This document shows positions 33,822 to 42,213 of a stretch of 64,000 nucleotides of DNA, in pieces; position 1 is the first letter of the stretch, and every line of letters starts with the position of its first letter. The stretch is from Bacteroidota bacterium (GTDB lineage Bacteria; Bacteroidota; Ignavibacteria; UBA10030; UBA8401): the NCBI GenBank assembly GCA_041658205.1, contig JBBAAO010000001.1, positions 1,240,001 through 1,304,000 on the forward strand. Direction: 5' to 3'. The notes under the pieces are model-generated. The model had not been told where the DNA came from. It ran no database searches and saw nothing but the letters and a program-made list of their open reading frames with translations. The translations under genes and the position numbers were made by a program.

Positions 33822-34425
33822 TCGTTGTAAACAATTCAATAATAATTTGTTTGTTAGAGGTCAAATACATTATTCCTGTAAGTGCTGTCAAAAATGTTGT
33901 CAGTCCCATCAAGAGGAACATGATCAGAGGCGAAGCAACGATATCAAAAAACCATCCGAACTGTTGATTGAGATAGTCTGAAGTTCTGACAATATAATCT
34001 ACCAAAAAAAGATAAATGACAATCAATTGAAAAAAAGTTTTTGTTTTGGCAAATCCGCTCGTGTTGATCGGTTTCTGTTTGAACTCAGCATACGCTCGCA
34101 GAAATGTCATCAAAAAATCGCGAAAGACAATGATCCAAACCATCCACGCTTCAGCGTATCCAATATAGATGAATGATATGAATGCCGCAGATGTGAGGAT
34201 TTTGTCAGCCAGAGGATCTAAAAACTTTCCCCATCGAGTAATAAATCCCCAACGTCTGGCAACATATCCATCATACCAATCTGTAATGGCTGCGATTATA
34301 AAAATCCCAAGTGCAATTTGTTTGTCAACCGGATTCTCCGAGAATAAATAATAGAGGAACACCGGCGTCATTAAAATTCTGAGCAGTGTTAATTGGTTCG
34401 GAGGCGAAATTGGGATTCGAAACAT
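33793..34425 (-). CDS. pgsA: CDP-diacylglycerol-glycerol-3-phosphate 3-phosphatidyltransferase
   Basis: A 210-residue CDP-alcohol phosphatidyltransferase that makes phosphatidylglycerophosphate. The active-site motif D-G-x2-A-R-x8-G-x3-D-x3-D is intact (DGYVARRWGFITRWGKFLDPLAD, Asp/Gly start near residue 53), and N-terminal PNQLTLLRILMTPVFLYYLF is typical. Six helices are visible. It is transcribed with pgpA and cinA. The promoter at 34436-34464 leaves only 10 bases between the -10 box and the ATG, and there is no Shine-Dalgarno. Confidence 0.95.
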   Translation of the reverse strand: MFRIPISPPNQLTLLRILMTPVFLYYLFSENPVDKQIALGIFIIAAITDWYDGYVARRWGFITRWGKFLDPLADKILTSAAFISFIYIGYAEAWMVWIIVFRDFLMTFLRAYAEFKQKPINTSGFAKTKTFFQLIVIYLFLVDYIVRTSDYLNQQFGWFFDIVASPLIMFLLMGLTTFLTALTGIMYLTSNKQIIIELFTTNDNNGTIAE

Positions 34426-34435
34426 AATGTGAACT

Positions 34436-34464
34436 AAAATAATTCATTTTCTGTCATCAATCAA
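34436..34464 (-). promoter_or_regulatory. pgsA promoter
   Basis: Minus strand: TTGATT (34464-34459), 17-base spacer, TATTTT (34441-34436), 10 bases before the ATG. The leader should be almost absent. Confidence 0.65.
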
Positions 34465-34536
34465 CAATTTACCTGCGATAATGGTTTATATGCATATTTT
34501 CTGTATTTTGGATAAACATATTGCTAAGGATTTAAA

Positions 34537-37500
34537 ATGAAAAAACTCTATACCGTTTCAAGTATTATTCTATTTTCGATGTTACTACAATCCCAACCAT
34601 TGGATATTTCCGGTTATAAGATTGTTCAGACAAACGCTGCATTGACTATCACTCTGCCTGCAGGAACGACAATTCAACCTGGAGGGTACCTGATTGTAGC
34701 ACGGAATGCGACAAAAGCATCATTCGAGACCTTTTGGGCAACGACATTGAATGCTAATGTTGTTTTTATCAATGGAACAACAGTTATTGGCGGGAATGGA
34801 TTTCCTTCTATTAACGGAGCTGAGACATATGAATTACAAAATGCATCGTCCGTTAAAATAGAGGGACCGACAATTGCTATGCCTGCTGCAACTCCGTTTA
34901 ATTCTATTAAAAGAAAAAGTCCAATCGGCGATGCAGCCTTGGAAACAAGTTGGACAAGAGATGTCGTTACAGCGGCAAATCCCGGAACGGGAATGACGAA
35001 TACAAAAACAGGAAAAATCATCATCAGTGAATTTTCTGATGCAACTTCATTTGTAAACGAGTTTATTGAACTGTATTACGATTTGGAACCAGCTCCGTCA
35101 GGACAAGGAATTGGATCGTTGCAACCAAACAGGTGGAAGTTTAACCAATCGACAAATCTTCAAGTGATTATAAAACCGCAAACGGACACTTTAAAAGGGA
35201 TTAAGATCATCAAGCCGCAACCATTCAACTGGAATAGCGGAGCTATCTCAATATTGCCGGCTAATGCGCTCATGACAAATTCAGGTGATACGACAACCGT
35301 TACCAATTTTATGTTGAGCGGCAGCGATAGTCTTGTCATATCAATTCCATCGGTTACTGCTGCTGATACAACAAATGAATTTTCATTACCGATTTATTCC
35401 AGTTCAAACGGTTCAACATTTTTACCGATTCCTGCATTCCCAAAAACTGTTATTTATGGAGCACCGCGTTCTATAAAAGACGTAAAAAGGAAAGAAGGAA
35501 ACGGATCGCATACATTGCTCGGGAAATGGGCAGTTGTTAGGGGAGTTGTCACGGTTGGAAATGAATTTGGCGGTCCGACGTACTTACAAGATGGGACTGC
35601 GGGAATGGCATTGTTTGACTCATCTGTTTCTAACAATGTAATTAGAGGAGATGATGTTGTCATTCTCGGACTTGTCACTCCATTTAATGACCTTTTTGAA
35701 TTTACACCGTCAGTCCTTCTGGAGAAATTAGGTGAGGGGAAAGGTATTGACACCGTTGTGATGACTATTGCGCAGGCACTTGCACAAGGTGTATCAGAAC
35801 CGGATGAAGCACGACTTATCAGAATTAACAATATCACAAGTGTTACAACAACCGGAGGAACTCCTGCTACCAGCTGGGCTGCTTCCGCAAGCGGGACAAA
35901 TTATAATATCAGCGACGGAACAGGAGCCTTACAAGTGCGAATTGTTACAAAAACAAATATTGCAAATACTCCAACTCCGACATCAACATTTGATATGATT
36001 GGCGTGCTCGGTCAATTTACCACCAACTATCAACTTATTCCTCGTATGGTGGATGATGTTATTGTAGAAGGTGCCGGACCGAGAATTGTTACAACTCCAC
36101 CATACGAATCAAACATCACTTCAACGGGTATGAAGATTTCCTGGTTAACAGATGCACCGGGAACTTCCCTTGTGAAGTACGGACCAACCGTTTCGTATGG
36201 TTCAGACGTTAGTGATACAAATAAAGTGACGCAGCATAGTGTTGTACTGACCGGTTTAACTCCTGCAACAGTGTATCATGTGCAAATTGGCTCAGTTAAT
36301 ACAGCGGGCACAACATTGTCAGCTGACAATATTGTGATCACTTCATCAAAAACATCAACCGGAGCTATCAGAGTTTATTTTAACAAGTCTGTCAATACAA
36401 ATGTTGCTCAAGGAGAGAATGCAACAATTGCAAAATTCGATACGGTGCTGATCAATCGGATTAATGCGGCAAAATTCTCTATTGATATGGCAGCATACAG
36501 TTTGAGCGGAACGATAGGTGCTGATATTGCAACAGCACTTCTCAATGCACGCAATCGCGGTGTGAAGATCCGAGTAATCGGTGAAAAAGATAATCAAGGT
36601 ACAGCACCGTGGGGAACTTTGAAAAATGGTGGAGTAACAGTGATTGACGATGGCTATGACCTAGTGAATGCCGCAGCAGGATTGATGCACAATAAATTTT
36701 ATGTGTTTGATAACCGTGATCAGACGTCAGACCAAGATGATTGGGTGTTGACCGGATCGTGGAATGCGACAGATCCGGGAACATTGAATGATGCCCAAAA
36801 TATCATCGTCATTCAGGATAAAGCGCTGGCCACGGCATACACAATGGAATTTGAAGAAATGTGGGGATCAAATGTTGATGGTCCTAGTCAAACTGCCTCA
36901 CGATTTGGCGCTCGAAAACTGGATAATACTCCACATAAATTTATTATTAATGGAACACCAATTGAAATGTATTTCAGTCCAAGTGATAAAGTCTCTGCTC
37001 ACATTAATGACGCTTTAAAATCTTCACAATCTTCCATTAATGTTGCGATACTTTCGTTTACAAGAGACGAACTTGCGCAAACGATCGCATCCAAAAAATC
37101 AGCCGGTAAAAAAACGCGTGTGCTGATGGATAATAATACTGACAGTGGAAATGATTTTTCTTTTTTACAAACAAGCGGTGTCGATGTGCGTTTACCCGGA
37201 GCGGCGTTGACCGGTCTTTTACATCATAAATATGCAATCATCGATGCTGACAATCCGTTGCTGCAGAATATTGTTGTAACAGGATCTCATAATTGGAGTA
37301 CCTCGGCTGAAATTGCAAACAACGAAAATACACTTATTGTCCAAAGCAAGAGGATTGCAAACTTGTATTATCAAGAGTTCAAAGCGAGATATCTTGAAGC
37401 AGGAGGAACAGATTCCATACTTGTCTCTATAAAACGGGAAAAGGAAAAATCACCGAAAGATTTTCAACTCTCACAGAACTATCCAAATCCTTTTAATCCC

Positions 37501-37719
37501 ACAACAAATATCTCGTTTGCTGTAAAACAATCCGGATTTACCTCATTAACAGTCTATGATATTATGGGCAGAGAAGTGGTGACTTTGATCAGTGAACAAC
37601 TTGCTGCTGGAAATTATGTTGTTGAATGGATGGCATCGCATCTCTCAAGCGGAATTTATTTTTATCAGTTACGCTCAGGGAGTTTCGTCTCAACGAAAAA
37701 GATGATCCTGCAAAAATAA
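34537..37719 (+). CDS. Secreted phospholipase D-like protein with T9SS sorting domain
   Basis: A 1060-residue exported multidomain protein. After a signal peptide (MKKLYTVSSIILFSMLLQSQ) comes a lamin-tail-like beta domain (about 20-135), a beta-rich region, an OB-fold-like domain (about 308-510, with WAVVRGVVTVGNEFGGPTYL) and a fibronectin type III domain (about 520-610). Two phospholipase D half-sites follow: H718-N-K720-x4-D725 and H896-H-K898-x4-D903, each followed by GSWN/GSHNWS. The last 80 residues are a T9SS C-terminal sorting domain (NYPNPFNPTTNISF ... SGIYFYQL ... MILQK). PLD-family enzymes act on phosphodiesters; whether this cuts lipid or nucleic acid is unknown. Secretion to the surface or medium is inferred. 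Confidence 0.88.
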   Translation: MKKLYTVSSIILFSMLLQSQPLDISGYKIVQTNAALTITLPAGTTIQPGGYLIVARNATKASFETFWATTLNANVVFINGTTVIGGNGFPSINGAETYELQNASSVKIEGPTIAMPAATPFNSIKRKSPIGDAALETSWTRDVVTAANPGTGMTNTKTGKIIISEFSDATSFVNEFIELYYDLEPAPSGQGIGSLQPNRWKFNQSTNLQVIIKPQTDTLKGIKIIKPQPFNWNSGAISILPANALMTNSGDTTTVTNFMLSGSDSLVISIPSVTAADTTNEFSLPIYSSSNGSTFLPIPAFPKTVIYGAPRSIKDVKRKEGNGSHTLLGKWAVVRGVVTVGNEFGGPTYLQDGTAGMALFDSSVSNNVIRGDDVVILGLVTPFNDLFEFTPSVLLEKLGEGKGIDTVVMTIAQALAQGVSEPDEARLIRINNITSVTTTGGTPATSWAASASGTNYNISDGTGALQVRIVTKTNIANTPTPTSTFDMIGVLGQFTTNYQLIPRMVDDVIVEGAGPRIVTTPPYESNITSTGMKISWLTDAPGTSLVKYGPTVSYGSDVSDTNKVTQHSVVLTGLTPATVYHVQIGSVNTAGTTLSADNIVITSSKTSTGAIRVYFNKSVNTNVAQGENATIAKFDTVLINRINAAKFSIDMAAYSLSGTIGADIATALLNARNRGVKIRVIGEKDNQGTAPWGTLKNGGVTVIDDGYDLVNAAAGLMHNKFYVFDNRDQTSDQDDWVLTGSWNATDPGTLNDAQNIIVIQDKALATAYTMEFEEMWGSNVDGPSQTASRFGARKLDNTPHKFIINGTPIEMYFSPSDKVSAHINDALKSSQSSINVAILSFTRDELAQTIASKKSAGKKTRVLMDNNTDSGNDFSFLQTSGVDVRLPGAALTGLLHHKYAIIDADNPLLQNIVVTGSHNWSTSAEIANNENTLIVQSKRIANLYYQEFKARYLEAGGTDSILVSIKREKEKSPKDFQLSQNYPNPFNPTTNISFAVKQSGFTSLTVYDIMGREVVTLISEQLAAGNYVVEWMASHLSSGIYFYQLRSGSFVSTKKMILQK

Positions 37720-37737
37720 TTACTGTTAACCTGTCGC

Positions 37738-37779
37738 AAAAAGGGAGGAAGAATCTTTCAAGAATATTCCTCCTTTTTT
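37738..37779 (+). terminator. Terminator after the PLD-like gene
   Basis: AAAAAGGGAGGAA pairs with TTCCTCCTTTTTT with one bulged G, and a run of T follows; 19 bases after the stop. Confidence 0.85.
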
Positions 37780-37872
37780 ATTTCACCCTGCATAATCCGT
37801 TTTTGGATGATCAGTCTATTGGTTAACAGAGTACTCTAAAAGTAGTACTGCCGATATTCCCCATTCTCTTTA

Positions 37873-37901
37873 TTGCTTCTCCAGTTGGCATTCGCTATTT
37901 T
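37873..37901 (+). promoter_or_regulatory. Promoter of the TPR-DMT-trmH run
   Basis: TTGCTT (37873-37878), 17-base spacer, TATTTT (37896-37901), 24 bases before the ATG at 37926. Confidence 0.7.
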
Positions 37902-37925
37902 CTAAACGAATAACTAAAGATCATC

Positions 37926-38462
37926 ATGCCCACGCGGACAGAAATTCGACATATCTTTAATGAGTCAAAGAATTTTAATGAATTGTTTGATGCATTTGAT
38001 GCTGCATTAAAACAGGGGATTGATGATGTTGAGTTATACAGGATTCTTTTCTGGAACGATTCTCTTGATTCCGATGAGTTGATTCTTTTTGGAGAAAAAC
38101 TTGCCCGACAGTATCGTCATCTTGCATACGATGTGTATATGTGGCTGGCGAATATTTTTGAAGTAATTTTCGGTAAGAAAGATAATTTTGAACTGGCGCT
38201 CAGTTATTATCAAAAGGCCGCTGCCATTCGACCGAGCGACATCGATCCATACCTTGATGCATGTGATTGTTACAATCCTGACCTCGATATTCCCCCCGCA
38301 AAAATTCTGATAGAATTCCTAAAGATCGGATATGAATTTGTTCCGAATAACAAAAATATCTGTCTCCGTCTTACCGTTTTGTATCATGCTATCGGCGAAA
38401 CGGATCTTGCGGAATACTATCGCGTAAAAGCCGATGAGTCCGGGGAGAGCCCCATCAAATGA
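37926..38462 (+). CDS. Tetratricopeptide-like protein
   Basis: A 178-residue helical cytoplasmic protein with no signal peptide. The middle and end show TPR-like helical hairpins, clearest in FELALSYYQKAAAIRPSDIDPYLDA (about residues 88-112) and ICLRLTVLYHAIGETDLAEYYRVKA (about 144-168). The N-terminal half (SKNFNELFDAFDAALKQG) may hold a further, degenerate repeat. No catalytic motif is seen, so a protein-binding role is all that can be said. The stop overlaps the DMT permease start by 4 bases, so the two genes are coupled. Confidence 0.75.
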   Translation: MPTRTEIRHIFNESKNFNELFDAFDAALKQGIDDVELYRILFWNDSLDSDELILFGEKLARQYRHLAYDVYMWLANIFEVIFGKKDNFELALSYYQKAAAIRPSDIDPYLDACDCYNPDLDIPPAKILIEFLKIGYEFVPNNKNICLRLTVLYHAIGETDLAEYYRVKADESGESPIK

Positions 38463-39361
38463 AGCACCTGAAAGGGTACATCGCAATCTCTCTTGCAGCA
38501 ATTTTGTGGGGAGTTGCGGCCTCTGTTGCAAAATCGTTTTTTAATAAAGCGTATGAACCGTTGATTCTTGTTCAAATGCGTGTCACGCTATCGTTCGCAG
38601 TGTTGTTTTTATTTTTTCTCTCCACTAATCGTTCGCTCCTCAAATTTAAGCTGAAAGATATTCCGCATTTTCTGATCGTTGGTATTCTTGGTGTTGCAGG
38701 ATCAAATTATTTTTATTACGCGGCGATCAAAGAATCAAATGTCTCTACCTCTATTCTCGTTCAGTATACTGCGCCGATCATGGTGATGATGTACACTATC
38801 TTATTTCAAAAAGAAAAACTCACAGTACCAAAAATATCAGCTCTTGTTTTCTCCATAGTCGGGATTGTTCTTGCCATCGGAGCTTACAATCCAGAGATCA
38901 TTCAAGGGACACAAAAAGGTATCGTCTTTGCTCTGCTTGCCGCGGTCTCGTTCTCAATTTTTAATATCAGCGGAAAATCACTCACAGAAAAATATTCCAT
39001 CTGGACTGGATTGATTTATCTCCTTGGCGCTGCTACGTTGTTCTGGAGTTGCATCAATACTCCGATTGATATTCTCGATGCACATTATACTGTGGAAGAT
39101 TGGAAAGTCTTTGGATTGATTGCTTTGATCTCTATCTTGATCCCATACTCTCTGTATTATTACGGTTTGAAACATATTCAATCCAGTAAGGCGATCATCA
39201 TTAGCACACTTGAACCAGTGGTGGCGATTGTATCGGAATGGTTATTTTTGAGCGGGAGAATGGGAATTATTCAAATTATTGGAGCATTCTGTGTGATCAC
39301 TGCAATTGTTATTTTGCAGCAAGATTCCAAAAAAGGTGAACCGATTATTGTCAGTGAATAA
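38459..39361 (+). CDS. EamA/DMT-family permease
   Basis: A 300-residue inner-membrane protein with ten predicted helices in two EamA repeats, the drug/metabolite transporter fold. Typical signatures: LAAILWGVAASVAKSFF at helix 1, SNYFYYAAIKESNVSTSILVQYTAPIMVM at the end of repeat one, and SILIPYSLYYYGLKHIQSSKAIIISTLEPVVAIVSEWLF in repeat two. It is probably an exporter of amino acids or other small metabolites; substrate unknown. The ATG overlaps the TPR gene stop by 4 bases, and the TrmH gene starts 11 bases after it. Confidence 0.88.
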   Translation: MKHLKGYIAISLAAILWGVAASVAKSFFNKAYEPLILVQMRVTLSFAVLFLFFLSTNRSLLKFKLKDIPHFLIVGILGVAGSNYFYYAAIKESNVSTSILVQYTAPIMVMMYTILFQKEKLTVPKISALVFSIVGIVLAIGAYNPEIIQGTQKGIVFALLAAVSFSIFNISGKSLTEKYSIWTGLIYLLGAATLFWSCINTPIDILDAHYTVEDWKVFGLIALISILIPYSLYYYGLKHIQSSKAIIISTLEPVVAIVSEWLFLSGRMGIIQIIGAFCVITAIVILQQDSKKGEPIIVSE

Positions 39362-39372
39362 TGTAAACGATT

Positions 39373-39954
39373 ATGAAACTTGATCGCCGAAAAAATAAAA
39401 TCTATAAAGTGCTGGAACAACGACAACCCGATCTTACCATTGTCATGGAAAATATTCACGATCCGCATAATGTAAGTGCAATGCTTCGGTCTGCCGATGC
39501 AGTCGGGATTCACGAAGTGAATTTAATTTATACTTCGGCAAAATATCCAAAGATTGGAAGTAAAAGTTCATCCAGTGCCAACAAATGGATCTCCCGAAAA
39601 CGATATCCTTCCATACAAGAATGTTATTCACAATTAAAAAAAGATGGATTCCAAATTCTTGCTACGCGATTAGACGAACAATCGAAACAATTGTACGAGT
39701 TTGACCTTACCAAACCGACTGCATTTGTATTTGGAAATGAACATGCCGGTGTGACTGATGAAGCCGCCCACCAAGCAGATGCTACCGTCTATATTCCGAT
39801 GATGGGAATGATTCAAAGTTTAAATGTGTCAGTAGCTTGCGCCGTGACTATCTATGAAGCGTTGCGTCAGCGAATGCAAAAGGGATATTACACTAATCCA
39901 AGATTTGAAGGGAAAACATTAGAACAGCTCAAAGAAGAATGGTTGAAAAAGTGA
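39373..39954 (+). CDS. trmH: TrmH-family tRNA 2'-O-methyltransferase
   Basis: A 193-residue SPOUT-fold RNA methyltransferase close to TrmH, which makes 2'-O-methylguanosine at position 18 of tRNA. Motif 1 is IVMENIHDPHNVSAMLRSADAVG (residues about 24-46, with the catalytic Arg), motif 2 is AFVFGNEHAGVT (about 116-127), and motif 3 is IPMMGMIQSLNVSVACAVTIYEAL, the knot that binds AdoMet. The short C-terminal tail (TLEQLKEEWLKK) fits TrmH. Other SpoU targets cannot be excluded. It ends the transcript that starts with the TPR gene; a REP-like repeat begins 7 bases after it. Confidence 0.88.
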   Translation: MKLDRRKNKIYKVLEQRQPDLTIVMENIHDPHNVSAMLRSADAVGIHEVNLIYTSAKYPKIGSKSSSSANKWISRKRYPSIQECYSQLKKDGFQILATRLDEQSKQLYEFDLTKPTAFVFGNEHAGVTDEAAHQADATVYIPMMGMIQSLNVSVACAVTIYEALRQRMQKGYYTNPRFEGKTLEQLKEEWLKK

Positions 39955-39961
39955 AAGTAGG

Positions 39962-39974
39962 ACCTTACGAAGGT
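39962..39974. repeat. Short palindrome, copy 1 of the second REP-like family
   Basis: ACCTT-ACG-AAGGT, upstream of the broken RAYT gene. Confidence 0.65.
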
Positions 39975-39994
39975 TGAGGAAATCTAAACCTAAT

Positions 39995-40007
39995 ACCTTC
40001 GGAAGGT
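39995..40007. repeat. Short palindrome, copy 2 of the second REP-like family
   Basis: ACCTTC-G-GAAGGT, 18 bases before the ATG of the broken RAYT gene. Confidence 0.65.
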
Positions 40008-40024
40008 TTAATAAATATATTTGA

Positions 40025-40576
40025 ATGAAATATGAGAATGAGAAATATTACCATGTCTATAACCGTGGTGCGAACAGACAAAATATATTTCTGAAAAATG
40101 AAAACTATGAATATTGCATTAATCTATTGTTGAAATATTCGCCGCAATATCATGTCTCAATTTTTGCTTATTGTCTTATGCCAAACTATTACCATTTATT
40201 ACTTCGTCAAAATGGTAATGGTTCAATAGGGAGATTTATTCAAACAGTTTTTAATTCTTACACCCAAGCGTTCAATAAAATTACTTCTCATAGCGGCACA
40301 TAATTCCAAGGAAGTGCTAAAAGTATTTTAGTAGATAGCGATGAATATGTAATACAAGTATGCAGATATATTCATGTTAACCCTGTTACAGCAAAACTCA
40401 CCAATAAACCGGATGATTGGATATACTCAGATTATTTGGAATGGATTGGTAAACGAAATGGGTTGCTCACTGATTTAACTTTACGAAATGGATATTTCAA
40501 CGATAGAAAAGGTTACGAAAAATATATTGAGGAATTCAACCAACACCAGGGTATATCCAAATATATTTTTGATTAA
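40025..40576 (+). pseudogene. RAYT/Y1 transposase broken by one in-frame stop
   Basis: The frame opens with NEKYYHVYNRGANRQNIFL, the standard RAYT start, and has the HUH-like block as LMPNYYHLLLRQ (normally NHxH; here the first His is Tyr). Codon 93 (40301-40303) is TAA, where GTLFQG or GTIFQG is usual. The same frame then runs on for another 90 codons to 40576 (FQGSAKSILVDSDEY, CRYIHVNPVTAKL, DWIYSDYLEW), all normal family sequence. So it is a 183-codon gene with a single nonsense codon; no frameshift is needed. With the HUH histidine also changed it is probably a dead element. It is flanked by four short palindromes of one family that differs from the 20.9-21.6 kb family. Confidence 0.85.
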
Positions 40577-40610
40577 ATAATGATCGTTAGCTTTACGGAC
40601 AAGCGGTATT

Positions 40611-40625
40611 AACCTTGTGAAGGTT
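40611..40625. repeat. Palindrome, copy 3 of the second REP-like family
   Basis: AACCTT-GTG-AAGGTT, 34 bases after the broken RAYT gene. Confidence 0.75.
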
Positions 40626-40644
40626 TCCTTGCAAGAGCTTTCAC

Positions 40645-40659
40645 AACCTTCGCAAGGTT
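40645..40659. repeat. Palindrome, copy 4 of the second REP-like family
   Basis: AACCTT-CGC-AAGGTT. It supplies the stop codon of the minus-strand DUF4013 gene. Together with copy 3 it can fold into longer hairpins (TTGTGAA with TTCACAA, CCTTGC with GCAAGG). Confidence 0.75.
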
Positions 40660-41170
40660 ATACGTTTTTATGGTGATTTGCAAAAAGAAGTGTCTGCACC
40701 AATATTGCAAGGAAGATTAATAACGGCCAACCGACGACGATCCACATCCAACCGATTGAAATTGCGATTATTAATAGAACGATAGAAACAATTAATGAAA
40801 TGAGATCAAACGATTTCGTGATAATGATTGTATTTGCAGATACGAATATTGATAAAACAAGGATAAATATTGGGATGGTGAACTCGAACGGTGAGGAAAA
40901 AATCGCAAGATATACTACCGCAACAAGTATCAACGAAAGCCAGCTTCTTCGAAGTCCATTGGTAAAGATAATTTTATAATTTCTCCAATACGGCATTCCT
41001 TTTTCGCCATTATTTATTTTGCTGATCAGTTCGATTAAAAAACCGTTGAGCATAATTATTCCTATGCCAAACGGAATCAGCAAAAAATAAAAACCGCCAA
41101 CAAGAACTTTATTGAACCATTCGTTGTCGGAAAAGATATAAGTAAATGCGTCGGTGAGTTTTTTTATCAT
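40658..41170 (-). CDS. DUF4013-type membrane protein
   Basis: A 170-residue membrane protein with four to five helices. The N-terminal DNEWFNKVLVGGFYFLLIPFGIGIIMLNGFLIELI and the following charged NNGEKGMPYWRNYKIIFTNGLR match the DUF4013 pattern, in which a Gly/Pro-rich first helix is followed by a short amphipathic link with an acidic/Trp patch. No function is known for that family. The C-terminus is extremely hydrophobic and ends TLLFANHHKNV within the REP-like palindrome. It lies 56 bases downstream of the beta-lactamase-like gene on the same strand, so the two may be cotranscribed. Confidence 0.7.
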   Translation of the reverse strand: MIKKLTDAFTYIFSDNEWFNKVLVGGFYFLLIPFGIGIIMLNGFLIELISKINNGEKGMPYWRNYKIIFTNGLRRSWLSLILVAVVYLAIFSSPFEFTIPIFILVLSIFVSANTIIITKSFDLISLIVSIVLLIIAISIGWMWIVVGWPLLIFLAILVQTLLFANHHKNV

Positions 41171-41226
41171 TTCTGTTCAGTCTTATGGAGCTTATCTTTT
41201 ATAAGCAAGTTTATCAGGCTAAGATA

Positions 41227-42108
41227 TTATTTTGGAATACGACGTCCATATTGGTTGGAATTGGCTTTCCGCTCGATATAACCGTACGCTTCTTTTGAAA
41301 TGGTTGTAATTATTGTTCCGCCATCTTTATCATTCAATAACATTTTTGTCATAACACAAATGATGTAAGGATTTCCTTCCAAAAACACAATTCCTACATC
41401 ACATTTAACACCTTCAATGTCGCCCGCTTTGTCGGCGATAAGGACTGAAGAAGGCAAACCGCTTTTTAGAGGTCCCTCTTTTTCTAGTTTCATAATCGAA
41501 AGCATATCGTCGCAAGCTTGTTTTGAAACGATTTCGCCACGGTACATCTTTTCCAGAATGATCAAAAAATCGTTTGGCGAGCTGATATTCTCCCGTCCTT
41601 CTTTTGCGGATTGAACATCCATCATGATGCGCTGGAGTTTTGTGGAAGAACTGCCATTCTTTTGTGCAACATCATTAACATTTTTCATACCAACAAGGTC
41701 AATCAAAAAATTAGTTGCGGTATTGTCGCTTAGATTCATCATCAACACACAATAATCTCGGATTGACATTGAGACAGATTTATCTCCCAGCATGGAAAGG
41801 ACTCCGCTGCCGGCAACACGAGCAGATGGGGGAAGTGGTCTGATGTCGGTCAGTTTGAATTTCCCTTCGGATGCCTGGCGATACACTTCGGTAAGGATAA
41901 ATATTTTGATTGAACTGGCAGTAGGGAAAATCTCTTTTTCGTTAATCAAAATTTGTTCGCCGGTTTTAAGATCCTTTATGGCCACACCGACAATTGCTTC
42001 AGATTGATCGGCGATCATTTTGACCTTATTGAAAAATTTCTGGTGAAGAAGATCTTCCTGTGCAAATAGGAATTGAGTGACAAGAAAGAAAAAGAGGAAG
42101 GAACGCAT
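41227..42108 (-). CDS. Class A beta-lactamase-like serine hydrolase, secreted
   Basis: A 293-residue exported protein of the PF13354 type. The signal peptide is MRSFLFFFLVTQFLFAQ. The active-site Ser-x2-Lys is in TASSIKIF (about 64-71), Ser-Asp-Asn is LSDNTATN (about 128-135), and the KTG equivalent is ADKAGDI. In the omega loop, where class A enzymes have RWEPELN, the aligned segment is RIMMDVQ, so the deacylating Glu166 and Asn170 are replaced. That predicts a serine hydrolase or penicillin-binding protein, not an efficient beta-lactamase. The pattern is also known in a subset of this family. It lies 105 bases after the T9SS gene upstream on its strand. Confidence 0.82.
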   Translation of the reverse strand: MRSFLFFFLVTQFLFAQEDLLHQKFFNKVKMIADQSEAIVGVAIKDLKTGEQILINEKEIFPTASSIKIFILTEVYRQASEGKFKLTDIRPLPPSARVAGSGVLSMLGDKSVSMSIRDYCVLMMNLSDNTATNFLIDLVGMKNVNDVAQKNGSSSTKLQRIMMDVQSAKEGRENISSPNDFLIILEKMYRGEIVSKQACDDMLSIMKLEKEGPLKSGLPSSVLIADKAGDIEGVKCDVGIVFLEGNPYIICVMTKMLLNDKDGGTIITTISKEAYGYIERKANSNQYGRRIPK

Positions 42109-42213
42109 AAGAAATCCTTGAATATTACTTTATACTAAAGAAAGATTGGACGAAATTCAAGGAAATGGACAGAGTGCCGTAGTATTTAATCACTTCGGAA
42201 GTTGTGGAAATGA

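Noticed and set aside
40301..40303. Recoded TAA (readthrough) in the second RAYT
   Set aside because: No readthrough context, and a catalytic His is also changed; a dead copy is simpler.
39962..40659. CRISPR-like repeats around the broken RAYT
   Set aside because: The palindromes are short, differ in their centres and are not evenly spaced with unique spacers; REP-like fits better.
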